A stretch of 42,760 nucleotides of DNA from Rhizobiales bacterium Ga0077548. GTDB lineage: Bacteria > Pseudomonadota > Alphaproteobacteria > Rhizobiales > Xanthobacteraceae. The notes beneath the pieces are model-generated. The model did not search any database. It was not told the origin of the DNA and worked only from the letters and a program-made list of their open reading frames with translations. Position numbers and translations under genes: made by a program. This document shows positions 34,608 through 42,760 of this stretch, in pieces; the stretch's first letter is position 1, and each line of letters opens with the position of its first letter. Location: NCBI GenBank assembly GCA_001464215.1, contig LNEZ01000040.1, positions 1 to 42,760 on the forward strand, read 5' to 3'.

Positions 34608-36220
34608 CTGGTTTGCTCAGTTTCAAGCGAGAAAGCAGCGGCGAATAGCGCGCGGGTATAATCGCTTACCGGTGCCTTGAAGAGCTTTTCCGCCGGACCC
34701 TGTTCGACGATCTTGCCGTCTTTCATCACCATCACATGGCTTGCAAGGGCCGCGACCACGCGCAGGTCGTGGCTGATGAACAGATAGGTCAGTTCGCGCT
34801 TCTTCTGTAAGTCGCGCAACAGATCGACGATCTGCGACTGCACCAGCATATCGAGCGCGCTGGTCGGCTCGTCCAGCACCACGAAAGTCGGCTCAAGCAC
34901 CATCGCGCGCGCGACCGCGATGCGCTGGCGCTGACCTCCAGAAAATTCGTGCGGATAGCGGTGCCGGGTCGCGGGATCGAGCCCAACATCCTTGAGGGCC
35001 GCGGCCGCGCGCTCGTCGCGCTCCTCCGGGCTCATCTTGGGTTGATGCACGCGCAGGCCCTCGGACACGATGTCGGTGATCGACATACGGGGCGAGAGCG
35101 AGCCGTAAGGGTCCTGAAACACAATCTGCATATCGCGCCGGAATGGGCGCATCGCCTTAAACTTAAGTCCTTGAATGGGCTTGCCGAGAAATACGATCGG
35201 CCCTTCGCTAGAGATCAGGCGCAGGAGTGCGAGACCCAGCGTGGTTTTGCCGGAGCCGGACTCGCCGACCACGCCAAGCGTTTCGCCGCGGCGGATGTTG
35301 AGCGTGACGCCATCGACCGCCTTGATATGGCCGACAGTCTTTTTGAACAACCCGCGCTTGATCGGATACCAGACCTTGAGGTCGTTCGCCGAAATCATGC
35401 TCGGCGCGTCGGGTTGCGGCGGTGCGGGCTGTATCTTTGGCTCAGCCGCGAGTAGCGCCTTGGTATAAGGATGCTGGGGGTTCTTGAAGATTTCCTCGAC
35501 CGGTCCCTGCTCGACGATCTTGCCCTGCTTCATCACACAGACACGGTCCGCGATCTTGCGGACGATATTGAGATCGTGCGTGATGAACAGCATCGCCATG
35601 CCGAGACGGCCTTGCAGTTCTTTCAGTAGCTTCAGGATTTGCGCCTGCACGGTCACGTCGAGCGCGGTGGTAGGCTCGTCGGCTATGAAAAGCTCGGGCT
35701 CGTTTGCGAGCGCTAACGCGATCATCACGCGCTGACGCTGGCCGCCGGAAAGCTGGTGCGGGTAGGAGCCGAGCCGTTCTTCCGCGTTCGGAATACCGAC
35801 TTCTTTCAGCAATTCGATCACGCGCTTGCGCGCGGCTTCACCGTGCATCCCGCGATGGACTTCTAGCATTTCAGTGATCTGCTGACCGATCGGATGCAGC
35901 GGATTGAGCGAGGTCATCGGCTCTTGAAACACCATCGTGATGTCGTTGCCGCGTACGCCGCGAATTTCCTGCTCGGGCAACTTCAGGAGATCGCGGCCCT
36001 GAAACAGCACTTCGCCGCTCGGGTGGCTCGCCGACGTTGGCAGAAGGCGCAGCACAGAGAGGCCCGTGACGGACTTGCCGGAGCCGGACTCGCCGACTAC
36101 CGCAACCGTCTCGCCCTTCTTGATGTTGAAAGAAATGCGGTCGACCGCGAGCGTTTCGCGCCCGCTTTGCCGGAATGCGACGGAGAAATCCTTGATTTCG
36201 AGAAGCGCGGTCCCGCTCAT
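34604..36220 (-). CDS. yejF: Peptide ABC transporter, fused ATPase YejF
   Basis: A 538-aa protein with two ABC ATPase halves. The first has Walker A GESGSGKS (43-50), signature [11 protein letters not shown] near 154-164 and Walker [10 protein letters not shown]. The second has Walker [10 protein letters not shown] near 318, signature [15 protein letters not shown] near 430 and [12 protein letters not shown]. Each half ends with an oligopeptide-transporter-type motif. The ATG at 36220 overlaps yejE as ATGA; a reading to 36325 would run inside yejE and is rejected. It energises the YejB-YejE permease. The tail overlaps the convergent C40 peptidase by 4 bp. Confidence 0.95.
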   Translation of the reverse strand: MSGTALLEIKDFSVAFRQSGRETLAVDRISFNIKKGETVAVVGESGSGKSVTGLSVLRLLPTSASHPSGEVLFQGRDLLKLPEQEIRGVRGNDITMVFQEPMTSLNPLHPIGQQITEMLEVHRGMHGEAARKRVIELLKEVGIPNAEERLGSYPHQLSGGQRQRVMIALALANEPELFIADEPTTALDVTVQAQILKLLKELQGRLGMAMLFITHDLNIVRKIADRVCVMKQGKIVEQGPVEEIFKNPQHPYTKALLAAEPKIQPAPPQPDAPSMISANDLKVWYPIKRGLFKKTVGHIKAVDGVTLNIRRGETLGVVGESGSGKTTLGLALLRLISSEGPIVFLGKPIQGLKFKAMRPFRRDMQIVFQDPYGSLSPRMSITDIVSEGLRVHQPKMSPEERDERAAAALKDVGLDPATRHRYPHEFSGGQRQRIAVARAMVLEPTFVVLDEPTSALDMLVQSQIVDLLRDLQKKRELTYLFISHDLRVVAALASHVMVMKDGKIVEQGPAEKLFKAPVSDYTRALFAAAFSLETEQTS

Positions 36221-37380
36221 GAGAAGGTCTTTCGCGGGTCGAAGGCGTCGCGGACCGCTTCGCCGATGAAAATCAGAAGCGTGAGGAGCGTCGCGACCGT
36301 GAAGAAGCCGGTAATCCCGAGCCACGGCGCCTGCAAGTTATTGCGGCCCTGATTGAGCAATTCGCCGAGCGACGGCGAGCCGGGCGGCAGACCATAGCCG
36401 AGATAATCGAGTGCCGTCAGCGTCATCACCGAGCCCGAAAGAATGAACGGCATGAAGGTGAGGGTCGCCACCATCGCGTTCGGCAGAATGTGACGATACA
36501 TCAGAACCGAGTTGGAGACGCCGAGCGCGCGCGCTGCCTGCACATATTCGAAATTGCGTGTGCGAAGAAATTCGGCGCGCACCACGCCCACTAGAGACGT
36601 CCATGAGAACAAGAGCAGGATTCCGAGCAGGATGAAGAATCCTTGCGGCAGCACCGCCGCGACAATCAGCAAAACATAAAGCGTCGGTATCGACGTCCAG
36701 ATTTCGATGAAGCGCTGGAAGGTGAGGTCGACCCAGCCGCCAAAATAGCCCTGCACAGCGCCCGCGGCGATACCGATGATGGAAGACAGTATCGTCAGCG
36801 TCAGCCCGAAAATCACGGAGATACGGAAGCCGTAAATCATGCGCGCGGTCACGTCGCGGGCCGCCGTATCAGTGCCGAGCCAGTTCTGGTCGAGGTCGCG
36901 GCAGCTCTTTGCGTCAGCTTTCTTAGCGACGGCGGCCTTGCACTCCTCTTCCGTGTACATCCATGTCGGTTTCGATGGCGCCGGCGTCGGCACGTCGTAG
37001 TTGATCGTGGAGTAATGAAACGGAATAAGCGGCCACAACATATAGCCGTTTTTTTCCTTGATCAGCTTCTGCACTTCCGGATCGCGATAATTCGTTTCCG
37101 TTTCGAAGTCGCCGCCGAAGGCCGTCTCCGGATAGAACTGGAAAATCGGGTAGTGCCATTTGCCGTCATAGGAAACGAGGAACGGCTTGCTGTTCGCAAT
37201 CAACTCGGCGCCCAATGAGAGCACAAAAAGAAACGAGAAAATCCAGAGCGACCAGTACCCGCGGCGGTGACTCTTGAAGTTCTGCCAGCGCCGCTTGTTG
37301 ATCGGAGAAAGTCGTTCCTGCTTCGTCTCCACTTTTTCCTTGTGCTGCTCGAGCACCGGCGTCTGCGTGATCTGCTCCAT
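36217..37380 (-). CDS. yejE: Peptide ABC transporter permease YejE
   Basis: A 387-aa inner-membrane permease. The basic N-terminal tail (about 1-40) precedes a first helix (43-62). A large periplasmic insert (about 65-170, with ECKAAVAKKADAKSCRDLDQNWLG) typical of YejE follows, then a binding-protein-dependent transport domain with about five helices and the ATPase-contact loop AARALGVSNSVLMYRHILPNA. The start ATG at 37380 has GAGG upstream. It is 3 bp after yejB and coupled to yejF. Confidence 0.95.
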   Translation of the reverse strand: MEQITQTPVLEQHKEKVETKQERLSPINKRRWQNFKSHRRGYWSLWIFSFLFVLSLGAELIANSKPFLVSYDGKWHYPIFQFYPETAFGGDFETETNYRDPEVQKLIKEKNGYMLWPLIPFHYSTINYDVPTPAPSKPTWMYTEEECKAAVAKKADAKSCRDLDQNWLGTDTAARDVTARMIYGFRISVIFGLTLTILSSIIGIAAGAVQGYFGGWVDLTFQRFIEIWTSIPTLYVLLIVAAVLPQGFFILLGILLLFSWTSLVGVVRAEFLRTRNFEYVQAARALGVSNSVLMYRHILPNAMVATLTFMPFILSGSVMTLTALDYLGYGLPPGSPSLGELLNQGRNNLQAPWLGITGFFTVATLLTLLIFIGEAVRDAFDPRKTFS

Positions 37381-37383
37381 GGC

Positions 37384-38508
37384 TCAGACCTCGCGCGATT
37401 CGAAGTCGATGCGCGGATCGACCCACGTGTACATGAGGTCGGAAACTAGGTTCACGGCGAGGCCGAGCAGCGAGAATATATAGAGTGTCGCGAATACCAC
37501 CGGGTAGTTTCGCTTCTCGACCGCTTCGAAGCCGAGCAGACCGAGCCCGTCGAGCGAAAAAATCTGCTCGATCAGAAGTGAGCCAGAAAAGAATGCGCCG
37601 ATGAAGGCGCCTGGAAATCCGGCGATGATGATGAGCATCGCGTTCCGGAATACGTGACCGTAAAGCACGCGCCGCTCCGAAAGGCCCTTCATGCGTGCGG
37701 TGACGACATACTGCTTGCGGATTTCGTCGAGGAACGAATTTTTCGTGAGCAAGGTCATGGTCGCGAACGAGCCGAGCAGCATCGCCGTGATCGGCAGCGT
37801 GAGGTGCCAGAAATAGTCGCCGATCTTCGCGTACCACGACATCTGATCCCAGTCGGGCGAAGTGAGGCCGCGCAGCGGGAAGGCGGAGCTAAGCCCCCAC
37901 GGCAGATTGAGCGAACCGCCTGCGAACACGACGATCAGGAAAATTGCGAACATAAACGCCGGAATTGCGTAACCGATGATGACGATGACCGAGGTCCAGC
38001 CGTCGAAGCGCGTGCCGTCGCGGACTGCTTTGGCGATCCCCAGCGGAATCGAAATGAGATAGGTAAGCAGCGTCAGCCAGAGCCCCAGCGAAATCGAAAC
38101 CGGCATCTTCTGAATAATGAGATCGAGCACTTGCGCATCGTGGAAATAGCTGCGGCCGAAATCGAAGCGCGCGTAATTCCACAACAGTAGCAAAAAGCGT
38201 TCATGCGCCGGCTTGTCGAAGCCGAACTGCTTTTCCAGATCCTTGACGATCTGCGGGTCCAGACCCTGCGCGCCGCGATAACGCGAGGAGGTCGTGTCGA
38301 AGGTGCCGCCCGGATTGTTTTGCCGGTAAAGCTCGCCGCCAGAGCGATTGAGCCGGTCGGAGGTCGAGACATCGGCGCCGGTGAGCTGCGCGATCGCCTG
38401 TTCGACCGGGCCGCCCGGCGCAAACTGAATTACCAGAAACGAGACCAGCATGATCCCGAGAATGGTCGGAATGATGAGGAGCAGGCGGCGAACGATATAG
38501 GCGAGCAT
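37384..38508 (-). CDS. yejB: Peptide ABC transporter permease YejB
   Basis: A 374-aa inner-membrane permease of the DppB/OppB type. A first helix (about 9-29, LLLIIPTILGIMLVSFLVIQF) is followed by a periplasmic region (about 35-140) and five further helices. The EAA-like contact loop is TARMKGLSERRVLYGHVFRNA. It pairs with YejE. The ATG at 38508 has AGGAG five bases upstream. It follows the binding-protein gene after 53 bp. Confidence 0.95.
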   Translation of the reverse strand: MLAYIVRRLLLIIPTILGIMLVSFLVIQFAPGGPVEQAIAQLTGADVSTSDRLNRSGGELYRQNNPGGTFDTTSSRYRGAQGLDPQIVKDLEKQFGFDKPAHERFLLLLWNYARFDFGRSYFHDAQVLDLIIQKMPVSISLGLWLTLLTYLISIPLGIAKAVRDGTRFDGWTSVIVIIGYAIPAFMFAIFLIVVFAGGSLNLPWGLSSAFPLRGLTSPDWDQMSWYAKIGDYFWHLTLPITAMLLGSFATMTLLTKNSFLDEIRKQYVVTARMKGLSERRVLYGHVFRNAMLIIIAGFPGAFIGAFFSGSLLIEQIFSLDGLGLLGFEAVEKRNYPVVFATLYIFSLLGLAVNLVSDLMYTWVDPRIDFESREV

Positions 38509-38561
38509 TCAGGCTCCTGCGGCAATATCTATAAACAAACTGCGCGGGTTACGGCTGCCGG

Positions 38562-40406
38562 TCAATCGGCGCGGGCGCGCCACCATGTCTCGGGGATTGC
38601 GCGCCCATAACGCGGCTTTTCTTTGGGTCGCGCGAACACGTCCCAATACGCAATCCAGTGGGTGCCTTTGTTCCACTGCGGAATCCAGTAATGGCTCGCC
38701 CGCAGTACGCGGTCTAGCGCACGGCACGCCGAGGTGAGCGATTCGCGCGTCTTCGCCTCTACGATCTTCTCGATCAGCGCATCAACGACCGGATCGGAAA
38801 TGCCGGGGAGGTTTCGCGAGCCCGTCAGCTTCGCCGCGTCCGACGAGAAGAACGTGCGGAGCGATTCTCCCGGCGTGGCGCTGGTCGAAAAACGCTGCAC
38901 GGTGATGTCGAAGTCGAAGGTCTGGATGCGCAGCTGGAACTGCGCCGGATCGACCAGGCGCATATTCGCGTCAATGCCGAGACGGCGCAGGTTGGAAATG
39001 ATCGCGCTGTGATGCGGTTCGAACGAAGTCGAGTTGTTCAGGAACTCGATCGTGAACGGCTCGCCTTTGGCGGTCATCCGCTTGCCGTCTTTAATCTCGT
39101 ATCCGGCTTCGCGAAGCAAAACGCCTGCGCGGCGAAGAAGATTGCGGTCCTGACCCGAGCCGTCCGCCTGTGGTGGCACATAGACCTCGCCGAAAACCGC
39201 TTCATCGATCTTGCCGCGAAACGGCTCGAGCAATGCGAGTTCTTCAGGCGAGGGCTTGCCCTGTGCCGCCATGTCCGAGTTCTGAAAATAGGAAAAGGTG
39301 CGGTCGTAGGAACCGTACATGAGGTTCTTGTTCATCCATGGAAAATCCATGGCGAGCCCGAGCGCCTCGCGCACGCGCTTGTCCGAAAACTTTTCGCGGC
39401 GCGTATTGATGAACCAGCCTTGCGCGCCCGAAGCGGTTTGATCGGGCAGGATTTCCTGCTTCACGCGACCGTCGCGTGCCGCGGGAAAGTCGTAGCTCGT
39501 TGCCCAGATGCGCGAGGTAAATTCCTCGCGGAAGAGGTAATTTCGCGCTGTGAAACCCTGAAAGCCGACGTCGCGGTCGCGATAGAATTCGTAACGCACG
39601 GTCTCGAAATTGTGCAGGCCGCGGCTGACGTTCAGCTTTTCGCCCCACCAGTTTGTAACGCGGTCATATTCGATGAAGCTGCCGGGCTTGAGGCGTCCGA
39701 CGCGATAGGGGCCGGAGCCCAACGGCGCGCTCAGCGTCGCGTCGTCGAAATTGCGCCCTTCGTAATATTTGCGCGAAAGAATGGGTAGTGCTGCGACAGT
39801 CAATGGGGTCTCGCGTCCGCGGGCCTTGATGAAGCGAACGGATAAAATGTCGTCACCCGCGGCTTCCGCGCTTTCGACGTCTCTCAGAATGATGCGAAAG
39901 AGGTTGTGGCCGATGGTCCGGAGCGTGTTGATCGACCAGGCCGCGTCATGCGCGGTGAGCTTGGTGCCGTCGTGGAATTGCGCTTCCGGCCGGATGCGAA
40001 AGCGATAGGTTAGGCCGTCTTCGGAAGCCGCGACCGAACTTGCAGCCAGTCCATACATTGCGTCGGGCTCGTCGAGTGCGCGTACCATCAGCGACGCGAA
40101 TGTTAGCTCCATGCCGAGCGCGCCGTCGTTCTTCTGCGAGTAGATATTCAGCGTGTTGAACGTCTCGAGATTCTGGTTGAACTGACTGGACGAACCGATC
40201 TGCGAGAACGCGCCGCCCTTCGGCGCGTTGGGGTTCACGTAATCAAAATGCGAGAATCCCGCCGGGTATTTTAGATCGCCGAACGCCGAAATGCCGTGGC
40301 GCTCGGTCTGCGCATTCTGTGCGCGCAGTGGAAAGGCCGCCGAAACGCCGGTTGCTGCACCAAGCACGAGCAGCGAGCGGCGCGAGAGACGAGAGCGTGA
40401 CGTCAC
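38562..40406 (-). CDS. Extracellular solute-binding protein, YejA-like, Tat-type signal
   Basis: A 614-aa family 5 peptide-binding protein. The N terminus has SRRSLLVLGAATG (residues 8-20), a twin-arginine-type motif ahead of a hydrophobic stretch, then a signal-peptidase site near LRAQ. The mature part begins with the YejA-family pattern FGDLKYPAGFSHFDYVNPNAPKGG. The GTG at 40406 overlaps the upstream yejA stop by 4 bp (GTGA), indicating coupling; a reading to 40565 lies inside yejA. It is a paralogue of the upstream gene, with which it shares many motifs, and it delivers ligand to YejBEF. Confidence 0.92.
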   Translation of the reverse strand: MTSRSRLSRRSLLVLGAATGVSAAFPLRAQNAQTERHGISAFGDLKYPAGFSHFDYVNPNAPKGGAFSQIGSSSQFNQNLETFNTLNIYSQKNDGALGMELTFASLMVRALDEPDAMYGLAASSVAASEDGLTYRFRIRPEAQFHDGTKLTAHDAAWSINTLRTIGHNLFRIILRDVESAEAAGDDILSVRFIKARGRETPLTVAALPILSRKYYEGRNFDDATLSAPLGSGPYRVGRLKPGSFIEYDRVTNWWGEKLNVSRGLHNFETVRYEFYRDRDVGFQGFTARNYLFREEFTSRIWATSYDFPAARDGRVKQEILPDQTASGAQGWFINTRREKFSDKRVREALGLAMDFPWMNKNLMYGSYDRTFSYFQNSDMAAQGKPSPEELALLEPFRGKIDEAVFGEVYVPPQADGSGQDRNLLRRAGVLLREAGYEIKDGKRMTAKGEPFTIEFLNNSTSFEPHHSAIISNLRRLGIDANMRLVDPAQFQLRIQTFDFDITVQRFSTSATPGESLRTFFSSDAAKLTGSRNLPGISDPVVDALIEKIVEAKTRESLTSACRALDRVLRASHYWIPQWNKGTHWIAYWDVFARPKEKPRYGRAIPETWWRARAD

Positions 40407-42223
40407 TTCTGCGATCCCACCTTCGCGGCGCGATCCTTGTCGAACCACCAGATGTCGGGGAAGCCGATGGAATAGTCCGGCAGCTTGTCTGGTTTCCCGA
40501 AACGGTCCCAGCGTGCGACGCGCGAAACCCCGATGCTCCACATCGGCACGACATAGTGATTCCACATCAACACGCGGTCGAGCGCGCGGGTCGCGGCAAT
40601 CAGTTCGGCTCGGTCTTTCGCAAACACCACGCGGTCGATCAGCGTATCGACCGCTGCGTTCTTGATGCCTGGATAGTTCTGCGAGCCCTGCCGGTCCGAG
40701 GACTCTGTGCCGAAGTAATTGCGCTGCTCGTTGCCAGGCGAGAGCGACTGTCCCCAGCCGCCGACAAAAGCATCGAAGTCGCGCGAGCGGACACGGTTCT
40801 GATATTGCGAAACGTCGATCTGGCGGATCGTGAACTGGATGCCGAGCCGCTTCAGGTCTTCTCCGTAGAACAGAATGACACGGTCGAAGCTCGGGCTCGC
40901 TATGATGAATTCGATCGTGAAAGGTTCGCCCGTCTTCTTGTTGACGAGTTTGCCGTCCTTCACTTCGTAACCGGCTTCCCGGAACAGTCTTGCGGCTTCG
41001 CGCAAGTTAGCGCGGACCGATTCCTGCGTGTCGTAAACCGGGTTTTTGAAGACAGTCGTGAAAACCTCGGCGGGTACCTTGCCGCGCACGGTTTCCAGAA
41101 TCTCCAGCTCTTTTCCTTCCGGCAGTCCGGAAAAGGAAAGCTCCGTGCCGCTGAAGTAGGAGTTGACGCGCTGATACTGTCCGAAGAAAAAGTTCTTGTT
41201 CATGTTCTCGAAGTTCATCGCGTAATTCAGCGCCAGCCGGACCCGCGGATCGGAAAACTTCTCGCGCCGCAGATTGAAGATGAAAGCCTGCATCACGCCG
41301 CGCGCACGATCAGGAAATGCTTCGAGCAAAAGGCGCTTATCCGTCACCGCGGGAATGTCGTAGGCGGTCGCCCAGTTCTTGGCGACGTTCTCCACCCGGA
41401 AGTCGTATTCGTCCGCCTTGAAAGCGATGAGTTCGGCCGAGTCGTCACGGAAATACTCGTAGCGGATCTCGTCGAAATTATCGGAGCCGGCTTTCACCGG
41501 CAGCGAAGCGGCCCAGTAATCTTTCACGCGCTCGTAAACCACCGTGCGGCCAGCAATAAAGCTCTTGATCTTATATGCGCTCGATCCGAGCGGGGGCTCC
41601 AGCGTGCCGTTTGCGATGCTGCGCTCTTTTCCCTGCGCATCTTTGCCGGTCCACCAGTGTTTCGGCATCGGCGCGATCTGCCCGACGATCTGCGGCAGTT
41701 CGCGGTTGCCGGGCTTGTCGAAAGTAAAGGTGACTTCGCGCTCGCCGGTTTTTTCCGCCTTCACGACATGGCTGTAATAAAAGCGCTGCGTCGGGCTGTG
41801 CTCTTTGAGCATTTCAAGAGTCCAGATCACGTCTTCCGGCGTGATCGGCTTGCCGTCGTGCCAGCGCGCATTCGCCCGGAGCTTATAGGTCACTGAGGAA
41901 TAGTCGGCGGGATAGCGCACCGATTCCGCGATCAAGCCGTACTCCGTCGCAACTTCGTCGAGCGACGCGGTCATCAGGGTGTCGTAGAGATTGGTGATCC
42001 CGTGATTGAAGCTATCGAAGTTGCCGTCTTGCCCGAGGCGAAGCAGGCCACCCTTCGGCGCTCTCGGGTTCACATAAGAGAAGTGCTTGAAGTCCGCCGG
42101 GTACTTCACATCGCCCATCAGCGAGAGCGCGTGGCGCCAGGGCGTTTCCTGGGCGCTCGCTTGCAATGGTGCCGCGAAGGCGAGGAAAGCGAGAAGGAGA
42201 GTCCGCGTAAGATTCGGCGTCAC
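40403..42223 (-). CDS. yejA: Extracellular solute-binding protein YejA, Sec-type signal
   Basis: A 606-aa periplasmic binding protein of the oligopeptide/microcin C type. The signal peptide (1-24, LLLAFLAFAAPLQASA) is Sec-type without an RR pair. The mature start HALSLMGDVKYPADFKHFSYVNPRAPKGG is the family hallmark; EKFSDPRVRLALNYAMNFENMN and DFDAFVGGWGQSLSPGNEQ follow. The GTG at 42223 has GGAGG five bases upstream. It is first in the yejA-yejA2-yejB-yejE-yejF operon. In Sinorhizobium and Brucella the Yej system is linked to resistance to host antimicrobial peptides. Confidence 0.94.
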   Translation of the reverse strand: MTPNLTRTLLLAFLAFAAPLQASAQETPWRHALSLMGDVKYPADFKHFSYVNPRAPKGGLLRLGQDGNFDSFNHGITNLYDTLMTASLDEVATEYGLIAESVRYPADYSSVTYKLRANARWHDGKPITPEDVIWTLEMLKEHSPTQRFYYSHVVKAEKTGEREVTFTFDKPGNRELPQIVGQIAPMPKHWWTGKDAQGKERSIANGTLEPPLGSSAYKIKSFIAGRTVVYERVKDYWAASLPVKAGSDNFDEIRYEYFRDDSAELIAFKADEYDFRVENVAKNWATAYDIPAVTDKRLLLEAFPDRARGVMQAFIFNLRREKFSDPRVRLALNYAMNFENMNKNFFFGQYQRVNSYFSGTELSFSGLPEGKELEILETVRGKVPAEVFTTVFKNPVYDTQESVRANLREAARLFREAGYEVKDGKLVNKKTGEPFTIEFIIASPSFDRVILFYGEDLKRLGIQFTIRQIDVSQYQNRVRSRDFDAFVGGWGQSLSPGNEQRNYFGTESSDRQGSQNYPGIKNAAVDTLIDRVVFAKDRAELIAATRALDRVLMWNHYVVPMWSIGVSRVARWDRFGKPDKLPDYSIGFPDIWWFDKDRAAKVGSQK

Positions 42224-42343
42224 AAGTACCTCCGTCGAACCCCCGTCGGTGAGGGGTCAATTTCGGGGGCGATTATGACCGTTTTGCGCGGGCGCGCCAA
42301 AGCGCCCACGCAATCTCGCGATGATTTGAGGAAAAACCGGCTT
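42224..42343. other. Gap between cytochrome c gene and yejA
   Basis: This 120-bp non-coding stretch holds the likely yej promoter. A small hairpin GGGCGC-GCCAAA-GCGCCC lies at about 42290-42307. No T-run follows on the minus strand, so termination of the cytochrome gene here is unproven. Confidence 0.35.
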
Positions 42344-42760
42344 TTATTGCTTGGCCGGAGCGTCTTTCTTCTCGCCGTCCTTTTTCTGCCCATCGGGAGC
42401 GGAAACGGCGACCGGCTTCGGCAGTTCGGCCGGCGAGTCGGACTGTTTGTTCAGATAGACGATGACGGCCGCGCGATCGGTCGCACGGCGGATGCCGAGG
42501 AAGGTCATCGACGTTCCGGGCACTACCTTGCTCGGATTCTCTAGATACCTGTCGAGCTCTTCGAAGGTCCACTTGCCCTTCTTGTTCTTCATTGCGTTCG
42601 AATAGGTGAAGCCGCCATGCGTCCCGACGTCGTTGTTCACGACGCCATAAAGGCCGGGGCCGACTTTGTTGGCGCCGCCTTTTGCGAATTCGTGGCAGGC
42701 AACACACTGGCGCGCGACCGACGCGCCCTTTTCAGGATTGGCTTCGTTGAGCAGGTTCGC
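42344..42760 (-). CDS. Cytochrome c family protein, partial (CycM-like)
   Basis: The frame is open to the window edge, so the 5' end is missing; 138 codons are visible. The heme-binding motif CVACH appears in RQCVACHEFAKGG (42693-42707 for the five residues), and the axial Met is in VVPGTSMTFLGIRR, typical of class I cytochrome c. The tail is Lys/Pro/Ala-rich (KKDGEKKDAPAKQ). Similarity to CycM-type membrane-anchored cytochromes that feed the aa3 oxidase is likely, but the anchor would lie outside the window. It is upstream of yejA on the same strand. Confidence 0.9.
   Translation of the reverse strand, partial: ANLLNEANPEKGASVARQCVACHEFAKGGANKVGPGLYGVVNNDVGTHGGFTYSNAMKNKKGKWTFEELDRYLENPSKVVPGTSMTFLGIRRATDRAAVIVYLNKQSDSPAELPKPVAVSAPDGQKKDGEKKDAPAKQ

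Noticed and set aside
38562-42223. Recent duplication producing the two YejA-like genes
   Set aside because: The proteins share family motifs but differ clearly over their length and in signal type, so this is an old paralogue pair, as in other Rhizobiales, not a fresh duplication.

Overview
The window is ordinary-looking chromosomal DNA, high in G+C, from an alphaproteobacterium. It most likely belongs to the order Hyphomicrobiales (Rhizobiales), near the Bradyrhizobium/Xanthobacteraceae side. The evidence is the linkage chvI-chvG-hprK-EIIA(Man)-HPr opposite pckA, a DUF2865 protein, a TIGR02281-type aspartic protease, a CycM-like cytochrome c beside a yejABEF locus with two binding proteins, and a short palindromic repeat of a type common in this order. 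I see no rRNA, tRNA, CRISPR array, insertion sequence, prophage or integrase.

Layout. 114-1322: an MFS exporter of the CynX/NimT type. 1319-5730 (minus): an envelope and carbon regulatory operon, chvI-chvG-hprK-EIIA(Man)-HPr plus a small unknown protein; these PTS parts are regulatory and no sugar permease is present. 5875-8177 (plus): a small HugZ-like flavin-fold protein and pckA, whose upstream region carries an imperfect 23-bp direct repeat. 8196-11148: DUF2865 protein, pyrE, a nitroreductase and a LysE-type exporter. 11164-15256 (minus): polA and an acyltransferase-3 membrane protein. 15412-20168 (plus): hrpB, a membrane-anchored retropepsin-like protease, a REP-like palindrome and a phosphomannomutase/phosphoglucomutase.

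20178-31815 is a nearly complete tad/cpa (Flp, type IVc) pilus locus. On the plus strand: a 54-aa Flp pilin with its own terminator, then prepilin peptidase, CpaB, secretin CpaC, CpaD, TadZ/CpaE, TadA/CpaF, TadB and TadC, ending at a strong terminator. On the minus strand: two TadE-like pseudopilins and a stand-alone secretin N-domain protein on one side, and the TPR lipoprotein TadD on the other. Three of its promoter regions contain near-matches to the CtrA box TTAA-N7-TTAAC, suggesting cell-cycle control.

31955-34607 (plus): an M17 aminopeptidase, a short MarR regulator and an SH3-NlpC/P60 peptidase. 34604-42223 (minus): a Yej-type peptide ABC importer with two tandem binding proteins, one with a Tat-type and one with a Sec-type signal. 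A cytochrome c gene runs off the right edge.

I found no clearly new multi-gene system. The observations most worth checking are regulatory (CtrA-like boxes, pckA repeats), the stand-alone secretin N-domain protein, and the two-route binding-protein pair.
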